From Sporomusa ovata DSM 2662 (lineage in GTDB: Bacteria; Bacillota; Negativicutes; Sporomusales; Sporomusaceae): DNA of 64,000 nucleotides. Below the pieces are notes generated by a model. The model was not told where the DNA came from, did no database searches, and saw only the letters and a list, made by a program, of their open reading frames with translations. Below are positions 1-8,415 of the stretch, in pieces (position 1 is the stretch's first letter; each line of letters opens with the position of its first letter). Made by a program: the position numbers and the translations under genes. The stretch lies in assembly GCF_000445445.1 (NCBI RefSeq), contig NZ_ASXP01000002.1, positions 945,001 to 1,009,000 on the forward strand, given 5' to 3'.

Positions 1-1
1 T

Positions 2-120
2 AATCCAGTGACGATAGCTGTGGGGCTCCACCTGTTCCCATACCGAACACAGTAGTTAAGCCCACAAACGCCGAAGGTACTTGGTTGGAAACGGCCTGGG
101 AGATTAGGAAGTTGCTGGTT
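2..120 (+). rRNA. rrf: 5S ribosomal RNA
   Basis: The stretch has the classic 5S core (CCCATACCGAACAC near 38-51, then GTTAAGCCC) and its two ends pair (CCAG near 5 with CTGG near 114). It is the last gene of an rRNA operon whose 16S and 23S lie left of the window. Length of about 118 nt is normal. The 5' boundary is placed by pairing and could be off by a few bases. Confidence 0.93.
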
Positions 121-121
121 G

Positions 122-155
122 AAAAGCACCTACTATATGTTGTAGGTGCTTTTTT
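122..155 (+). terminator. rRNA operon terminator
   Basis: A 12-bp stem (AAAAGCACCTAC with GTAGGTGCTTTT), a short loop and a run of T form a textbook intrinsic terminator directly after the 5S rRNA. Confidence 0.93.
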
Positions 156-173
156 GTTAGCAAAGAGCAAATA

Positions 174-201
174 AAAAGCCCAACCTAGTAAGATTGGACT
201 T
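174..201 (-). terminator. rubrerythrin gene terminator
   Basis: Read on the minus strand, AAGTCCAATC and GGTTGGGCTT form an imperfect stem followed by TTTTATTT, 20 bases beyond the stop codon of the rubrerythrin gene. It faces the rRNA terminator. Confidence 0.7.
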
Positions 202-220
202 GGTATAGATATAATTATTT

Positions 221-715
221 TTAACCGACGGTTTTATAAGCTTGGGATTTAGCCCCACAGATAGGACATTTCTCAGGAGCTTCTTTTTCAGCAATATGGC
301 CGCATACTGTACAAATATAATAGTCATAGGTTTCAGCATTATCAAGATTGGCAAGAGCCTTTTTATATAACTCGGCATGAACTTTTTCGGCTTCGTTGGC
401 AAGAGTAAAAGTTCGAACAGCTGCCGCATTATTTTCTTCTTTAGCTATTTTAATGAAGTCAGGGTACATAGATTCAAACTCATAGGTTTCACCTTCTATA
501 GCGGACTGAAGGTTTTCAGAAGTTGACTTTATTCCGCCCAATGTTTTTAAGTGAGTATGAGCATGAAAAGTTTCTGCTTCAGCTGCAGCCCGGAATAGTT
601 TGGCTGCCTGGGCATGACCTTCACTGTCAGCTTGTTTGGCAAAAGCAAGATATTTACGATTGGCTTGGGACTCACCGGCAAAAGCGGCAGCAAGATTTTT
701 ATCAGTTGCACTCAT
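221..715 (-). CDS. rbr: rubrerythrin
   Basis: Non-haem di-iron peroxidase that reduces hydrogen peroxide in the cytoplasm of anaerobes, fed by NADH through rubredoxin-type carriers. The 164-residue protein has an N-terminal ferritin-like four-helix domain with the di-iron ligands (GES near 14, EAETFH near 46-51, EGETYEFE near 75, EAEKVH near 108). A C-terminal rubredoxin knuckle follows: CTVCG near 136 and CPICG near 150. The start is fixed by AAGGAGG ten bases upstream. It is monocistronic with its own sigma-A-like promoter and terminator. The short rubredoxin spacing is that of classical rubrerythrin, not of symerythrin or plain ferritin. Confidence 0.96.
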   Translation of the reverse strand: MSATDKNLAAAFAGESQANRKYLAFAKQADSEGHAQAAKLFRAAAEAETFHAHTHLKTLGGIKSTSENLQSAIEGETYEFESMYPDFIKIAKEENNAAAVRTFTLANEAEKVHAELYKKALANLDNAETYDYYICTVCGHIAEKEAPEKCPICGAKSQAYKTVG

Positions 716-762
716 TATAATAGGCCTCCTTAAAAATTAATAGAACATATTATCTATGGATT

Positions 763-791
763 ATTATTATCTTTTTTCCTCGTTTTGTCAA
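763..791 (-). promoter_or_regulatory. promoter of rubrerythrin gene
   Basis: On the minus strand TTGACA (791-786) and AATAAT (768-763) are 17 bases apart, upstream of the rubrerythrin ribosome site. It is a good sigma-A match. I see no clear PerR box, so peroxide control is not shown by the sequence. Confidence 0.6.
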
Positions 792-840
792 TACTAGTAT
801 GTCCAAAAATCTGCATTTGAGTAAAGAAAACATCTGGACA

Positions 841-877
841 AAAAAATGTGCAGCCAATGAACTGGCTGCACATTTTT
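841..877 (-). terminator. speD terminator
   Basis: A near-perfect hairpin (AAAAATGTGCAGCCA with TGGCTGCACATTTTT, loop of 6) lies 35 bases past the stop of the speD-like gene. It carries a T run on both strands, so it may also insulate the two neighbours. Confidence 0.88.
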
Positions 878-911
878 ATCTTGTATACGAATTAGCAATA
901 TGCTGAGAGAG

Positions 912-1352
912 TCACTTGTTACGAAAAAAGCGCCAAACCCGGGCACTTGTATTGCGCATGCGGCGTAGAGGTGCAATGCTCACCCGTATGCGGGGCTTCA
1001 TATCCTTTTGCAAGCCTCGCGTAATGTTGGTCATCCTAGTTTTTTCAGGCCTCAGAATTTTTTTTAAAACAGAAAGCGCTTTTTCTGGCCTGGTATAATC
1101 ACCATAGGTGAAAATGTCAATAGCTGCGTAGCTTTGCTCTGGAAAGGTATGAATACTCATATGGCTTTGTCCTAGCAAGGCAAAGACTGTCAGACCTTGA
1201 GGCTCAGTTTGATGACCAACTAAATCGAGTAGTGTCAGGTTCGTTTCTTTGATTGCCGCCAGCATAGCAGTCTTAATAAATTCGAGGTTATTAAGATGGT
1301 CATAGTTACAGCCGTACATATCGATGGTTAGATGTCTTCCAATAGATGTCAT
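912..1352 (-). CDS. speD: SpeD-family pyruvoyl-dependent decarboxylase, variant active site
   Basis: Homologue of bacterial S-adenosylmethionine decarboxylase, the proenzyme that self-cleaves at Ser63 to make a pyruvoyl cofactor and supplies aminopropyl groups for spermidine. The start at 1352 is chosen because AAAGGGG precedes it; 146 residues begin MTSIGRHL as in the family. Ser63 and His68 are kept in GQSHMSIHTFPE. The residue before Ser63 is Gln where the Thermotoga and Bacillus enzymes have Glu, and position 83 is Tyr (FTYGD) where they have the proton-donor Cys (TCG). A basic C-terminal tail of about 25 residues is extra. No speE lies nearby. It may therefore be one of the SpeD homologues described as having switched to ornithine or arginine decarboxylation. 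Family assignment is firm, substrate is not. Confidence 0.88.
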   Translation of the reverse strand: MTSIGRHLTIDMYGCNYDHLNNLEFIKTAMLAAIKETNLTLLDLVGHQTEPQGLTVFALLGQSHMSIHTFPEQSYAAIDIFTYGDYTRPEKALSVLKKILRPEKTRMTNITRGLQKDMKPRIRVSIAPLRRMRNTSARVWRFFRNK

Positions 1353-1637
1353 GATGCTCGCCCCTTTATGAAAAATCGTGAGATATACAGCGGTAAATGA
1401 GCAAATTTTCACGTTATATCAGAAAAACGGCGAATTAAAGAGATTTTGTAAATGTTTTCTAATATAATTTAAGATTTATACAATTATACATTATATTTAT
1501 AATGGTCAAGAATGTAAATAGTTATTTAATGATTTTGAAAAAAACATATAATAATTTTTCAGATAGGATTTAGGAATTATTTACATAAGTAACGAAGAAA
1601 CTAAGATAAGCATTGTCGTACAAGGAGTGAATAGTAA

Positions 1638-2822
1638 ATGAATACTGTTAAACTATCTGAGAGTGTGTATTATGTTGGTGCAGTCGATTGGAATTTGCGT
1701 GATTTTCACGGTTATACTACGCCTCGGGGGGTAACATATAATTCATACCTTATTATCGACGAAAAGGTATGTCTAATTGATACAGTTAAGGCCCCTTTTG
1801 CCCAGGAGCTGCTAGAGCGAATCAGCCAAATTATTGACCCTGGTAAAATTGACTATATTATTACTAATCACATTGAACCAGATCACTCCAGCGGTTTGCC
1901 GGCAGTAATGACTAGGGCGCCACAGGCTAAGGTACTATTAACAGAACAGGGGCGTACTGGTATTATTAAACATTATCAGCAAAATTATGATTTTCAGGTG
2001 ATTAAAGAAGGCGATGTGCTTGACCTTGGCCGCAATAAGCTGCACTTTGTACCTGTACCCATGTTGCATTGGCCTGATTCGATGCTTAGTTATCTAGCAG
2101 GCGAACAAATTCTATTTTCTAATGATGCCTTCGGGCAGCATATATCTACAACAAAACGTTTTGATGATGAGAATGAACTGCCTGAATTGATTTATGAGGC
2201 AGAGAAATATTACGCGAATATTCTTCAGCCCTTTGGCAAGCTGGTAGTAAAGGCAGTAAATAAGCTTAACGAATTGTCAATTAAGGTTATTGCTCCCAGT
2301 CATGGAGTTGTGTGGCGTAAGCATATCCCTGATATTGTAGCTAAATATCAGGATTGGGGTCATGGTAAAACGGTAAGTAAAGTGGTTATTGCTTATGATA
2401 GTATGTGGGGCAGTACGGAACGCATGGCCCGCCAAATACTAGATGGTGTCGCAAGTACTGGTGTTACAGGCAAGCTGTACAAGCTATCGGTAGCTGACCG
2501 GAGTGAGGTTGTTCGGGATATGCTGGAGGCAGGTGGCGTGCTGATTGGTTCACCGACGTTAAATAATGGCATGATGCCTACAGTAGGAGCCCTAATGATT
2601 TATCTCAAGGGCTTGCGGCCAACAGGGAAAATCGGGGCTGCGTTTGGTGCCTATGGCTGGGGAGGCGGTGCGCAAAAGACGATCGAAGAGATGCTAAGTA
2701 GCAGCGGGATAGCTTGGGAGCAGCCTGGCTTATCGCTTAAATGGGTACCTGATGCGGCTGAACTGGATAAATGCTTTGCATTTGGCTGTGAGTTTGGAAA
2801 CAAATTATTGAATAAGATCTAA
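1638..2822 (+). CDS. fprA: class A flavodiiron protein (O2/NO reductase)
   Basis: Soluble enzyme that reduces oxygen to water, or NO to N2O, taking electrons from rubredoxin. Residues 1-250 form the metallo-beta-lactamase domain with the di-iron ligand set HIEPDH (near 79-84), LHWPDS (His near 145), SNDAFG (Asp near 164) and SHGVVW (His near 225). Residues 255-394 are the flavodoxin domain that binds FMN (YDSMWGSTERMA and the APxxGWGG-like AFGAYGWGGGA). Length of 394 is standard, with no rubredoxin or flavin-reductase fusion. ACAAGGAGTG precedes the ATG. Together with rubrerythrin it forms an oxidative-stress pair typical of strict anaerobes. The 285-base gap in front is AT-rich and must contain divergent promoters that I cannot place with confidence. 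Confidence 0.95.
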   Translation: MNTVKLSESVYYVGAVDWNLRDFHGYTTPRGVTYNSYLIIDEKVCLIDTVKAPFAQELLERISQIIDPGKIDYIITNHIEPDHSSGLPAVMTRAPQAKVLLTEQGRTGIIKHYQQNYDFQVIKEGDVLDLGRNKLHFVPVPMLHWPDSMLSYLAGEQILFSNDAFGQHISTTKRFDDENELPELIYEAEKYYANILQPFGKLVVKAVNKLNELSIKVIAPSHGVVWRKHIPDIVAKYQDWGHGKTVSKVVIAYDSMWGSTERMARQILDGVASTGVTGKLYKLSVADRSEVVRDMLEAGGVLIGSPTLNNGMMPTVGALMIYLKGLRPTGKIGAAFGAYGWGGGAQKTIEEMLSSSGIAWEQPGLSLKWVPDAAELDKCFAFGCEFGNKLLNKI

Positions 2823-2829
2823 ATGATTA

Positions 2830-2852
2830 GGCAGTGCTGCTAGAGCGCTGCC
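2830..2852 (+). terminator. weak hairpin after fprA
   Basis: GGCAGTGC and GCGCTGCC form a stem just past the fprA stop. There is no real T run behind it, so termination here is uncertain. Confidence 0.35.
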
Positions 2853-2916
2853 ATTCTACATACTGTGCCTGTTGTGGAGCACACTAGTATAAAGAGACTA
2901 AAATTTAGGAGGCAAA

Positions 2917-3447
2917 ATGCATACCCTCCATCATGGGTTTTGGATTTATTTTTTTACCAGACATCATCCTAAGGTGTGGCAGTTTGTCTTTGGTGCTATG
3001 ATGCCAGACTATATTTACGTGGTGCTTTTAGGCTTGCTGTTGCTTAAAGGCTATGTGGCTTGGTCTGAGCTTGGCAGTTTAGGACCAGACGTGCTGATGA
3101 GCCTTGTACCCCTCTTTCCGTGGGTGGCAAGAATTGATCTAATAGGTCATTCTGTACCAATTTGGTTTACTGCGTTAGTCGTAAGTTTTTTACCTGGAAT
3201 AAAAAAAATTCAGGCATTCATTATTGGCTGGGGTACACATTTACTAGTAGACGCTCTTACACATGGCGCATATTCTAACTTTTATCTTTTTCCTTTAGGA
3301 GCGAATACGGTGGAAAGTCCGGTATCTTATTGGGAACATAATCACTGGTTTCGGGAATATAGGCTTATAAACGCCTGTTTGATGGCAGCTGTAGCAATTT
3401 ATATGTTTTGGGAATGGTGGAAAAGACGAAAACAAATAAGGAAATAA
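2917..3447 (+). CDS. membrane protein resembling metal-dependent hydrolases of the YdjM/DUF457 type
   Basis: A 176-residue protein with about four hydrophobic segments (near 20-45, 75-95, 95-125, 150-165) and a basic tail. Conserved-looking polar motifs sit at membrane edges: HHGFW at the N-terminus, GAMMPDYIY near 27-35, GHSVPIW near 78-84 and GWGTHLLVDALTHG near 107-120. The spacing of these His/Asp motifs resembles the inner-membrane metal-hydrolase superfamily (YdjM, zinc-dependent phospholipase-like). That suggests a membrane zinc hydrolase, but substrate and physiology are unknown. TTAGGAGGCAAA precedes the ATG. It sits alone between fprA and the ctsR operon, so neighbours give no clue. 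Confidence 0.7.
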   Translation: MHTLHHGFWIYFFTRHHPKVWQFVFGAMMPDYIYVVLLGLLLLKGYVAWSELGSLGPDVLMSLVPLFPWVARIDLIGHSVPIWFTALVVSFLPGIKKIQAFIIGWGTHLLVDALTHGAYSNFYLFPLGANTVESPVSYWEHNHWFREYRLINACLMAAVAIYMFWEWWKRRKQIRK

Positions 3448-3578
3448 GAATAAATAATAGAGATTACAGTAAAACCTTGTGGTTTTGCAAGTAGTTGTAA
3501 GAGGGATAATGTCTGACTGAGAAATAGTTATAAACCAGGAGATATTCGTCAATAATCGTTATGTAGTAACTCAGAGGA

Positions 3579-3610
3579 TTGAATTTCCCAATACAGTAGC
3601 ATTGCATAAT
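3579..3610 (+). promoter_or_regulatory. possible ctsR operon promoter
   Basis: TTGAAT (3579-3584) and CATAAT (3605-3610) lie ahead of the CtsR boxes, but the 20-base spacer is long. This is the best candidate I see in the 232-base gap before ctsR; the rest of that gap is AT-rich without other features. Confidence 0.35.
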
Positions 3611-3632
3611 AAAAAAAAATAAAATAAAATAA

Positions 3633-3657
3633 AGTCAAAAAGTCAATTAAAGTCAAA
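3633..3657 (+). promoter_or_regulatory. CtsR operator
   Basis: Three direct heptamers AGTCAAA, AGTCAAT and AGTCAAA start at 3633, 3641 and 3651. The last two have the 3-base spacing of the published CtsR box (A/GGTCAAA-NAN-A/GGTCAAA) with one mismatch. The site lies 22 bases before the ctsR start and implies autoregulation of the stress operon. Confidence 0.8.
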
Positions 3658-3679
3658 AATGAAGTAGGGAGGTGGGAAT

Positions 3680-4132
3680 TTGAAGAATTTAGCCGATGTG
3701 ATTGAACAATGGATTTTGCATCAGATGGCAAGCGAGCAAGATGAAATCATTATCTTGCGGCGAAACGAAATGGCAGAAGAGCTTGCCTGTGCACCTTCGC
3801 AAATCACATATGTGCTCAGTACGCGTTTTACTATTGAGCGGGGCTTTATTGTTGAATCCCGGCGTGGTTCCGGTGGTTTTGTCCGGATTGCCCGCATCCC
3901 AGTGCAAACTATTGTATATCAAGATGCCGCTAATCAAATTAATGAATCGATAAGTTTAGAAGAAGTAAATGCCATTGTCGCCCGTTTGCGAAGCCATAAT
4001 CTTATGACGAATCGCGAGGCCGCACTTGTATGTAAGTGTTTTGCGATGTTGTATGATCAGATTTCCCCAAGGGAACGGGTACCGTTGTTAAAGTCATTAT
4101 TAATGACCTTAGCTAGTCAAAATGAAGGATGA
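3680..4132 (+). CDS. ctsR: transcriptional repressor CtsR
   Basis: Repressor of class III heat-shock genes (clp genes) that lets go of DNA on heat or protein stress. The 150-residue protein has the N-terminal winged helix (SQITYVLSTRFTIERGF near 36-52) and the glycine-rich wing RRGSGGFVRI near 60-69 that senses temperature. The C-terminal dimer domain is recognised by McsB in Bacillus. It starts at TTG with GGGAGGTGGG in front. It is first in an operon with mcsA, mcsB and clpC, with a CtsR box immediately upstream. Confidence 0.96.
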   Translation: MKNLADVIEQWILHQMASEQDEIIILRRNEMAEELACAPSQITYVLSTRFTIERGFIVESRRGSGGFVRIARIPVQTIVYQDAANQINESISLEEVNAIVARLRSHNLMTNREAALVCKCFAMLYDQISPRERVPLLKSLLMTLASQNEG

Positions 4133-4148
4133 GTACGGAGGCAAAGAT

Positions 4149-4685
4149 ATGTTATGTGATGAATGTCAAAAAGAGCCCGCCTGTGTGCACATTACTAAAG
4201 TAATAAACCAGCAAAAGATTGAGAAACATTTGTGTGAGCAGTGTGCGCAAAAAGCAGGAGAAATCATGAGTAAGGGGATAATTTTTAGCAGTAAGTTTTC
4301 TATCCACGATTTCTTGAAAGAAATGTTTGATTATACGTTGACAGAGAATGCCCGTCCTACACTTGAACCTGTTTGTTCAGACTGTGGTCTTAGCTATAGT
4401 GAGTTTTGCCAAAGCGGAAAATTTGGCTGTAGTGGCTGTTACCAGGCTTTTGCGGGGCAATTGGAGCCGCTGATTAAGCGTATTCACGGGACGGCAGCCC
4501 ATACGGGTAAAGTACCTAAACGAGGCGGCAGGCGCTTGGGTGTGGAGCAGCAAATTAAGCGCCTGCGTCATAAGTTGGAGCAACATGTTACGCACGAAGA
4601 GTATGAGTTAGCAGCTCAGCTTAGAGATGAAATAAAAATACTGGAGAGACAGCTTGTTGCTGATTCTGACGCCAGCGAACAGTAA
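4149..4685 (+). CDS. mcsA: McsA, activator of protein arginine kinase
   Basis: Zinc-binding adaptor that activates McsB and links it to ClpC and CtsR. I start it at 4149 (MLCDECQK) because ACGGAGGCAAAG stands just upstream, giving 178 residues. Four Cys pairs are visible: CDEC and CEQC in the first 35 residues, then CSDC near 77 and CSGC near 94. A C-terminal UVR motif (EEYELAAQLRDEIKILE near 151-167) can contact ClpC. It is followed closely by mcsB, and the operon order is that of Bacillus and Clostridia. Confidence 0.95.
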   Translation: MLCDECQKEPACVHITKVINQQKIEKHLCEQCAQKAGEIMSKGIIFSSKFSIHDFLKEMFDYTLTENARPTLEPVCSDCGLSYSEFCQSGKFGCSGCYQAFAGQLEPLIKRIHGTAAHTGKVPKRGGRRLGVEQQIKRLRHKLEQHVTHEEYELAAQLRDEIKILERQLVADSDASEQ

Positions 4686-4701
4686 GGGGGAGAGATGCCA
4701 G

Positions 4702-5772
4702 ATGGATCATATCTTAGAAAATCTGTTAAGCGAGCCACTTACGCCTTGGCTTAGTGGTTCAGGGCCTGAAGGTGAGATTGTGCTTTCCAGCCGAATTCGT
4801 CTAGCTCGCAACCTAAAAAGCCAGCCTTTTCCCGGGCGGGCCTCGACCGCGAAGCTTGGTGAAATCATGGCTGAGCTCAAAGCTGTTCCGGCCGAGCTTA
4901 TGGCAGATGACGGACATGACTATGCATTTGTTGAACTGGAAGGCTTATCAACGCTGGCTAGATATGTGCTTGTGGAAAAACATATTGTTAGTCCTAACCA
5001 TGTTGCCGACCCTAAGAATCGGGCGCTTATTGTCCGCGATGATGCCAGTGTTAGTATTATGGTTAACGAAGAAGATCACCTGCGGCTGCAATGTCTGGAG
5101 GCCGGGCTTAACCTGACTGAAGCCTTTACTAAAGCGAATACGGTAGATGATATTATCGAATCCAAACATGGTCTTGCTTTTATGGAGCATATTGGTTATT
5201 TGACTTCCTGCCCTACCAATATTGGTACTGGTTTACGAGCATCAGTTATGGTTCATTTGCCAGCGTTGTCATTAACCAAGCAAATGGGGACAATGGTGGC
5301 TATTGCTACACGGTTAGGGCTGACTGTGCGTGGTTTATATGGTGAAGGCACAGAGGCAACAGGTAACATTTTTCAGATATCAAATCAGGTTACCTTAGGC
5401 CGTAGTGAACAGGATATTATCAATAATCTTAATAGTGTCGTAAAACAGATTGTCGATAAGGAACGGATGGCGAGGAGCCTGCTAATTAATGAAACACCGG
5501 ATGTGCTTGCTGACAGGGTGTGGCGAGCCTATGGCGTGCTGCGCTACGCACAAAGTCTGTCAGCATCAGAAGCCTTGGCACTATTAAGCGAGGTGCGATT
5601 GGGGATTGATCTGGGAGTTATTGATGAGGCGCTTCCTGCAGTATTTAATCAGTTACTGGTAACAACCCGGCCTAATTTTTTGCAAAATCTGTCTGGAAAG
5701 GTAGCGTTAAATCAAGCAGAAAGCAACAAATTGCGGGCTAAATTAGTTCGTTTAAGTTTACACGGAAACTAA
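4702..5772 (+). CDS. mcsB: protein arginine kinase McsB
   Basis: Phosphorylates arginine side chains on misfolded proteins and CtsR, marking them for ClpC-ClpP. The 356-residue protein carries guanido-kinase hallmarks: SSRIRLARN near 29-37, NEEDH at 122-126, the reactive Cys170 in SCPTNIGTG, and GEGTEATGN near 226. The start at 4702 follows AAGGGGGAGAG; an upstream in-frame Met lies inside mcsA and lacks a ribosome site. Gene order and spacing place it in the ctsR operon. Length matches Bacillus McsB. Confidence 0.96.
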   Translation: MDHILENLLSEPLTPWLSGSGPEGEIVLSSRIRLARNLKSQPFPGRASTAKLGEIMAELKAVPAELMADDGHDYAFVELEGLSTLARYVLVEKHIVSPNHVADPKNRALIVRDDASVSIMVNEEDHLRLQCLEAGLNLTEAFTKANTVDDIIESKHGLAFMEHIGYLTSCPTNIGTGLRASVMVHLPALSLTKQMGTMVAIATRLGLTVRGLYGEGTEATGNIFQISNQVTLGRSEQDIINNLNSVVKQIVDKERMARSLLINETPDVLADRVWRAYGVLRYAQSLSASEALALLSEVRLGIDLGVIDEALPAVFNQLLVTTRPNFLQNLSGKVALNQAESNKLRAKLVRLSLHGN

Positions 5773-5810
5773 TAAGAAAACAAGATGAAGGCGTAAGGAG
5801 GTAAGTACTT

Positions 5811-8270
5811 ATGTTTAATAGATTTACAGACAGAGCTCGTAAGGTATTAATATTGGCACAGCAGGAAGCTGCTAAATATGGTCATGGCTACATCGGCACT
5901 GAGCATTTATTGCTGGGGCTGTTGCGGGAAGGTGAAGGAGTGGCTGCCAAGGCTTTGAATTCATTGGGTTTGGAAATAGCTGCCGTCCGGGTACATGTGG
6001 AAAATATTCTTGGTACAGGTCAGCAGCAGACCAGTGATATTGGCTATACGCCGCGAGCTAAAAAGGTTATTGAATTAGCGATGGAAGAGGCGTTGCGTCT
6101 AGGCCATAATTATGTGGGGACAGAGCATATTCTTCTTGGGCTCATCCGCGAGGGCGAAGGTATTGCAGCGCAAGTTCTGACAGGACTGGGCGTAGATATT
6201 AATCTTATGCGGCAGCGGGTCATTGAAATGTTGGGTGGGTATTCGATGTCAGGCCAGGCACCACAGCCAAAGTCCACAGCCAATGGCGGTCAAGCGTCAT
6301 CAGGTAGTACTGGAACACCGCTTTTAGATGAATTTGGTCGCGATCTCAATAAGATGTCTCAGGCAGGGAAAATTGATCCGGTGATTGGCCGGGCTGCGGA
6401 GATTGAGAGGGTAATTCAAATTCTTTTACGGCGCACTAAGAATAATCCGGTGCTTATAGGCGAACCTGGAGTTGGTAAAACAGCCATTGCCGAGGGTTTA
6501 GCCAAACGCATTGTTGAGGGACAGATGCCGGAAATTTTGCGTAACAAACGGGTGGTATCGCTTAATATGGCATCTATGGTTGCTGGCACCAAATATCGCG
6601 GTGAATTCGAAGAACGCTTAAAAAAAGTAATCGATGAAATTCGGGACGCCGGTAATGTAGTCTTGTTTATTGATGAATTGCATACCCTCATTGGCGCTGG
6701 GGCTGCGGAGGGGGCCATTGATGCTGCTAATATTTTAAAACCAGCGCTGGCGAGGGGTGAACTGCAGGTCATTGGAGCTACCACACTTAATGAGTATAAA
6801 AAGTATATTGAAAAAGATTCTGCCTTGGAACGGCGTTTCCAGCCGATCACTGTGGGTGAGCCTAGTGTTGAAGATGCCATTGACATTTTAAAAGGCATAA
6901 GAGATAAATATGAGGCTTTTCACCGGGCACAAATTACCGATGAAGCTATTGAGGCAGCGGTAAGGCTTTCGCATCGCTATATTTCTGATCGCTTTTTGCC
7001 AGATAAAGCCATTGATCTTATGGATGAAGCAGCCTCACGCGTACGGCTACAATCATTTTCTATTCCGCCTGATATCAAGGAGGTGGAAAAACGGTTTGAG
7101 CAGGTACGGACAGAAAAGGAAGCAGCTATTGCATCGCAGGAGTTTGAACGGGCAGCTAGCCTGCGCGATATGGAACAGCAAATTCGCGAAGAACTGGAAA
7201 CCAAGCAAAAAGAGGCTAAACAGCGTGGTAATGAACGCATCGTTGTAGCGGCTGATGATATTGCCCATGTAGTTGCTACCTGGACTCGGATTCCAGTTAA
7301 AAAATTAGCTGAAGAAGAATCAGAACGATTACTCAAGTTGGAAGAAATTTTGCATAATCGGGTAGTTGGCCAGCATCAGGCGGTGCAGGCGGTAGCCAAA
7401 GCGGTACGCCGCGCCCGGGCTGGTCTCAAAGATCCTAAACGGCCTATTGGCTCTTTCCTGTTCCTGGGGCCGACAGGGGTTGGTAAAACAGAACTGTCTC
7501 GCGCTTTAGCGGAAGCGCTATTTGGTGATGAAACAGCCATGATTCGCCTGGATATGTCGGAGTATATGGAAAAACATACGGTATCACGCCTTGTTGGTGC
7601 ACCTCCCGGCTATGTTGGCTATGAAGAGGGTGGTCAGTTAACTGACGCTATTCGACGCAAGCCCTATGCGGTTATTCTTCTGGATGAGATTGAAAAGGCT
7701 CATTATGACGTGTTCAATATGCTGCTGCAAGTACTGGAAGATGGTCGTTTGACCGATAGCCAGGGACGGACAGTTGATTTTAAAAATACCGTTATTATCA
7801 TGACATCAAATGTTGGTTCCCAGCATTTAAAGAAGGATGCTGCTGGTTTGGGCTTTTTATCGGAAGAAAGAGCTAAGGCTAACGAAGGCGAGGCAGCCAA
7901 ATCACGGGTGCTTGATGAGATTAAGCGGATATTTAGACCGGAATTTTTAAATCGAATTGATGAAATTATAGTTTTCAGTAGTCTGACAGACGAAGATTTG
8001 AAACAGATAGTAGATATCATGCTTAAAGAAGTAGCCAGTCGATTGTCAGTAGCAAACTTGAGCTTGGAGTTAACCGAGGCAGCCAAAAACGAGCTATTAA
8101 AAGAGGGACGGGACCCTGCTTTTGGCGCCCGGCCGCTACGCCGTGCTATTCAAAAACTGATTGAAGATGAGGTTTCGGAGTTGATTATCCGTCAGACCAT
8201 CGCCGCCGGCGATACAGTAGTAGTTGAGACTGATGACAGTGGTAAATTAAATTTTGCCAAGAAAGCTTGA
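5811..8270 (+). CDS. clpC: ATP-dependent Clp protease ATPase ClpC
   Basis: AAA+ unfoldase that receives phosphoarginine-tagged and adaptor-bound proteins and feeds them to ClpP. Two N-terminal repeats (residues about 3-70 and 78-145, each with GTEHLLLGL or GTEHILLGL) bind phosphoarginine. NBD1 has Walker A GEPGVGKT at 217-224 and Walker B VLFIDE. A UVR-containing middle coiled coil lies near 425-475. NBD2 has Walker A GPTGVGKT at 553-560 and VILLDEIEKAH. Length of 819 is typical. GTAAGGAGG precedes the ATG. It is last in the ctsR operon and is followed by a strong terminator. Confidence 0.97.
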   Translation: MFNRFTDRARKVLILAQQEAAKYGHGYIGTEHLLLGLLREGEGVAAKALNSLGLEIAAVRVHVENILGTGQQQTSDIGYTPRAKKVIELAMEEALRLGHNYVGTEHILLGLIREGEGIAAQVLTGLGVDINLMRQRVIEMLGGYSMSGQAPQPKSTANGGQASSGSTGTPLLDEFGRDLNKMSQAGKIDPVIGRAAEIERVIQILLRRTKNNPVLIGEPGVGKTAIAEGLAKRIVEGQMPEILRNKRVVSLNMASMVAGTKYRGEFEERLKKVIDEIRDAGNVVLFIDELHTLIGAGAAEGAIDAANILKPALARGELQVIGATTLNEYKKYIEKDSALERRFQPITVGEPSVEDAIDILKGIRDKYEAFHRAQITDEAIEAAVRLSHRYISDRFLPDKAIDLMDEAASRVRLQSFSIPPDIKEVEKRFEQVRTEKEAAIASQEFERAASLRDMEQQIREELETKQKEAKQRGNERIVVAADDIAHVVATWTRIPVKKLAEEESERLLKLEEILHNRVVGQHQAVQAVAKAVRRARAGLKDPKRPIGSFLFLGPTGVGKTELSRALAEALFGDETAMIRLDMSEYMEKHTVSRLVGAPPGYVGYEEGGQLTDAIRRKPYAVILLDEIEKAHYDVFNMLLQVLEDGRLTDSQGRTVDFKNTVIIMTSNVGSQHLKKDAAGLGFLSEERAKANEGEAAKSRVLDEIKRIFRPEFLNRIDEIIVFSSLTDEDLKQIVDIMLKEVASRLSVANLSLELTEAAKNELLKEGRDPAFGARPLRRAIQKLIEDEVSELIIRQTIAAGDTVVVETDDSGKLNFAKKA

Positions 8271-8294
8271 TTTAGCAGGAATCTTGCTCTATCA

Positions 8295-8333
8295 ACGCGA
8301 AAAAGCACTCAAAATGAGTGCTTTTTTGCGTTG
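8295..8333 (+). terminator. ctsR-clpC operon terminator
   Basis: AAAAGCACTC and GAGTGCTTTT pair around a 5-base loop, extended by AACGC/GCGTT outside. A T run is embedded, giving a strong intrinsic terminator 25 bases past clpC. Confidence 0.9.
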
Positions 8334-8415
8334 GTCTGGTGGATAGTTGTATTGAATATATTAAAAAATACTCCTTCTGGCGCTATATTAGTTACTGTAA
8401 TAAAGGAGAATAATT

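Noticed and set aside
6416..6898. 160-residue minus-strand frame inside clpC
   Set aside because: Lies wholly opposite the conserved NBD1 coding region, no ribosome site, no recognisable domain.
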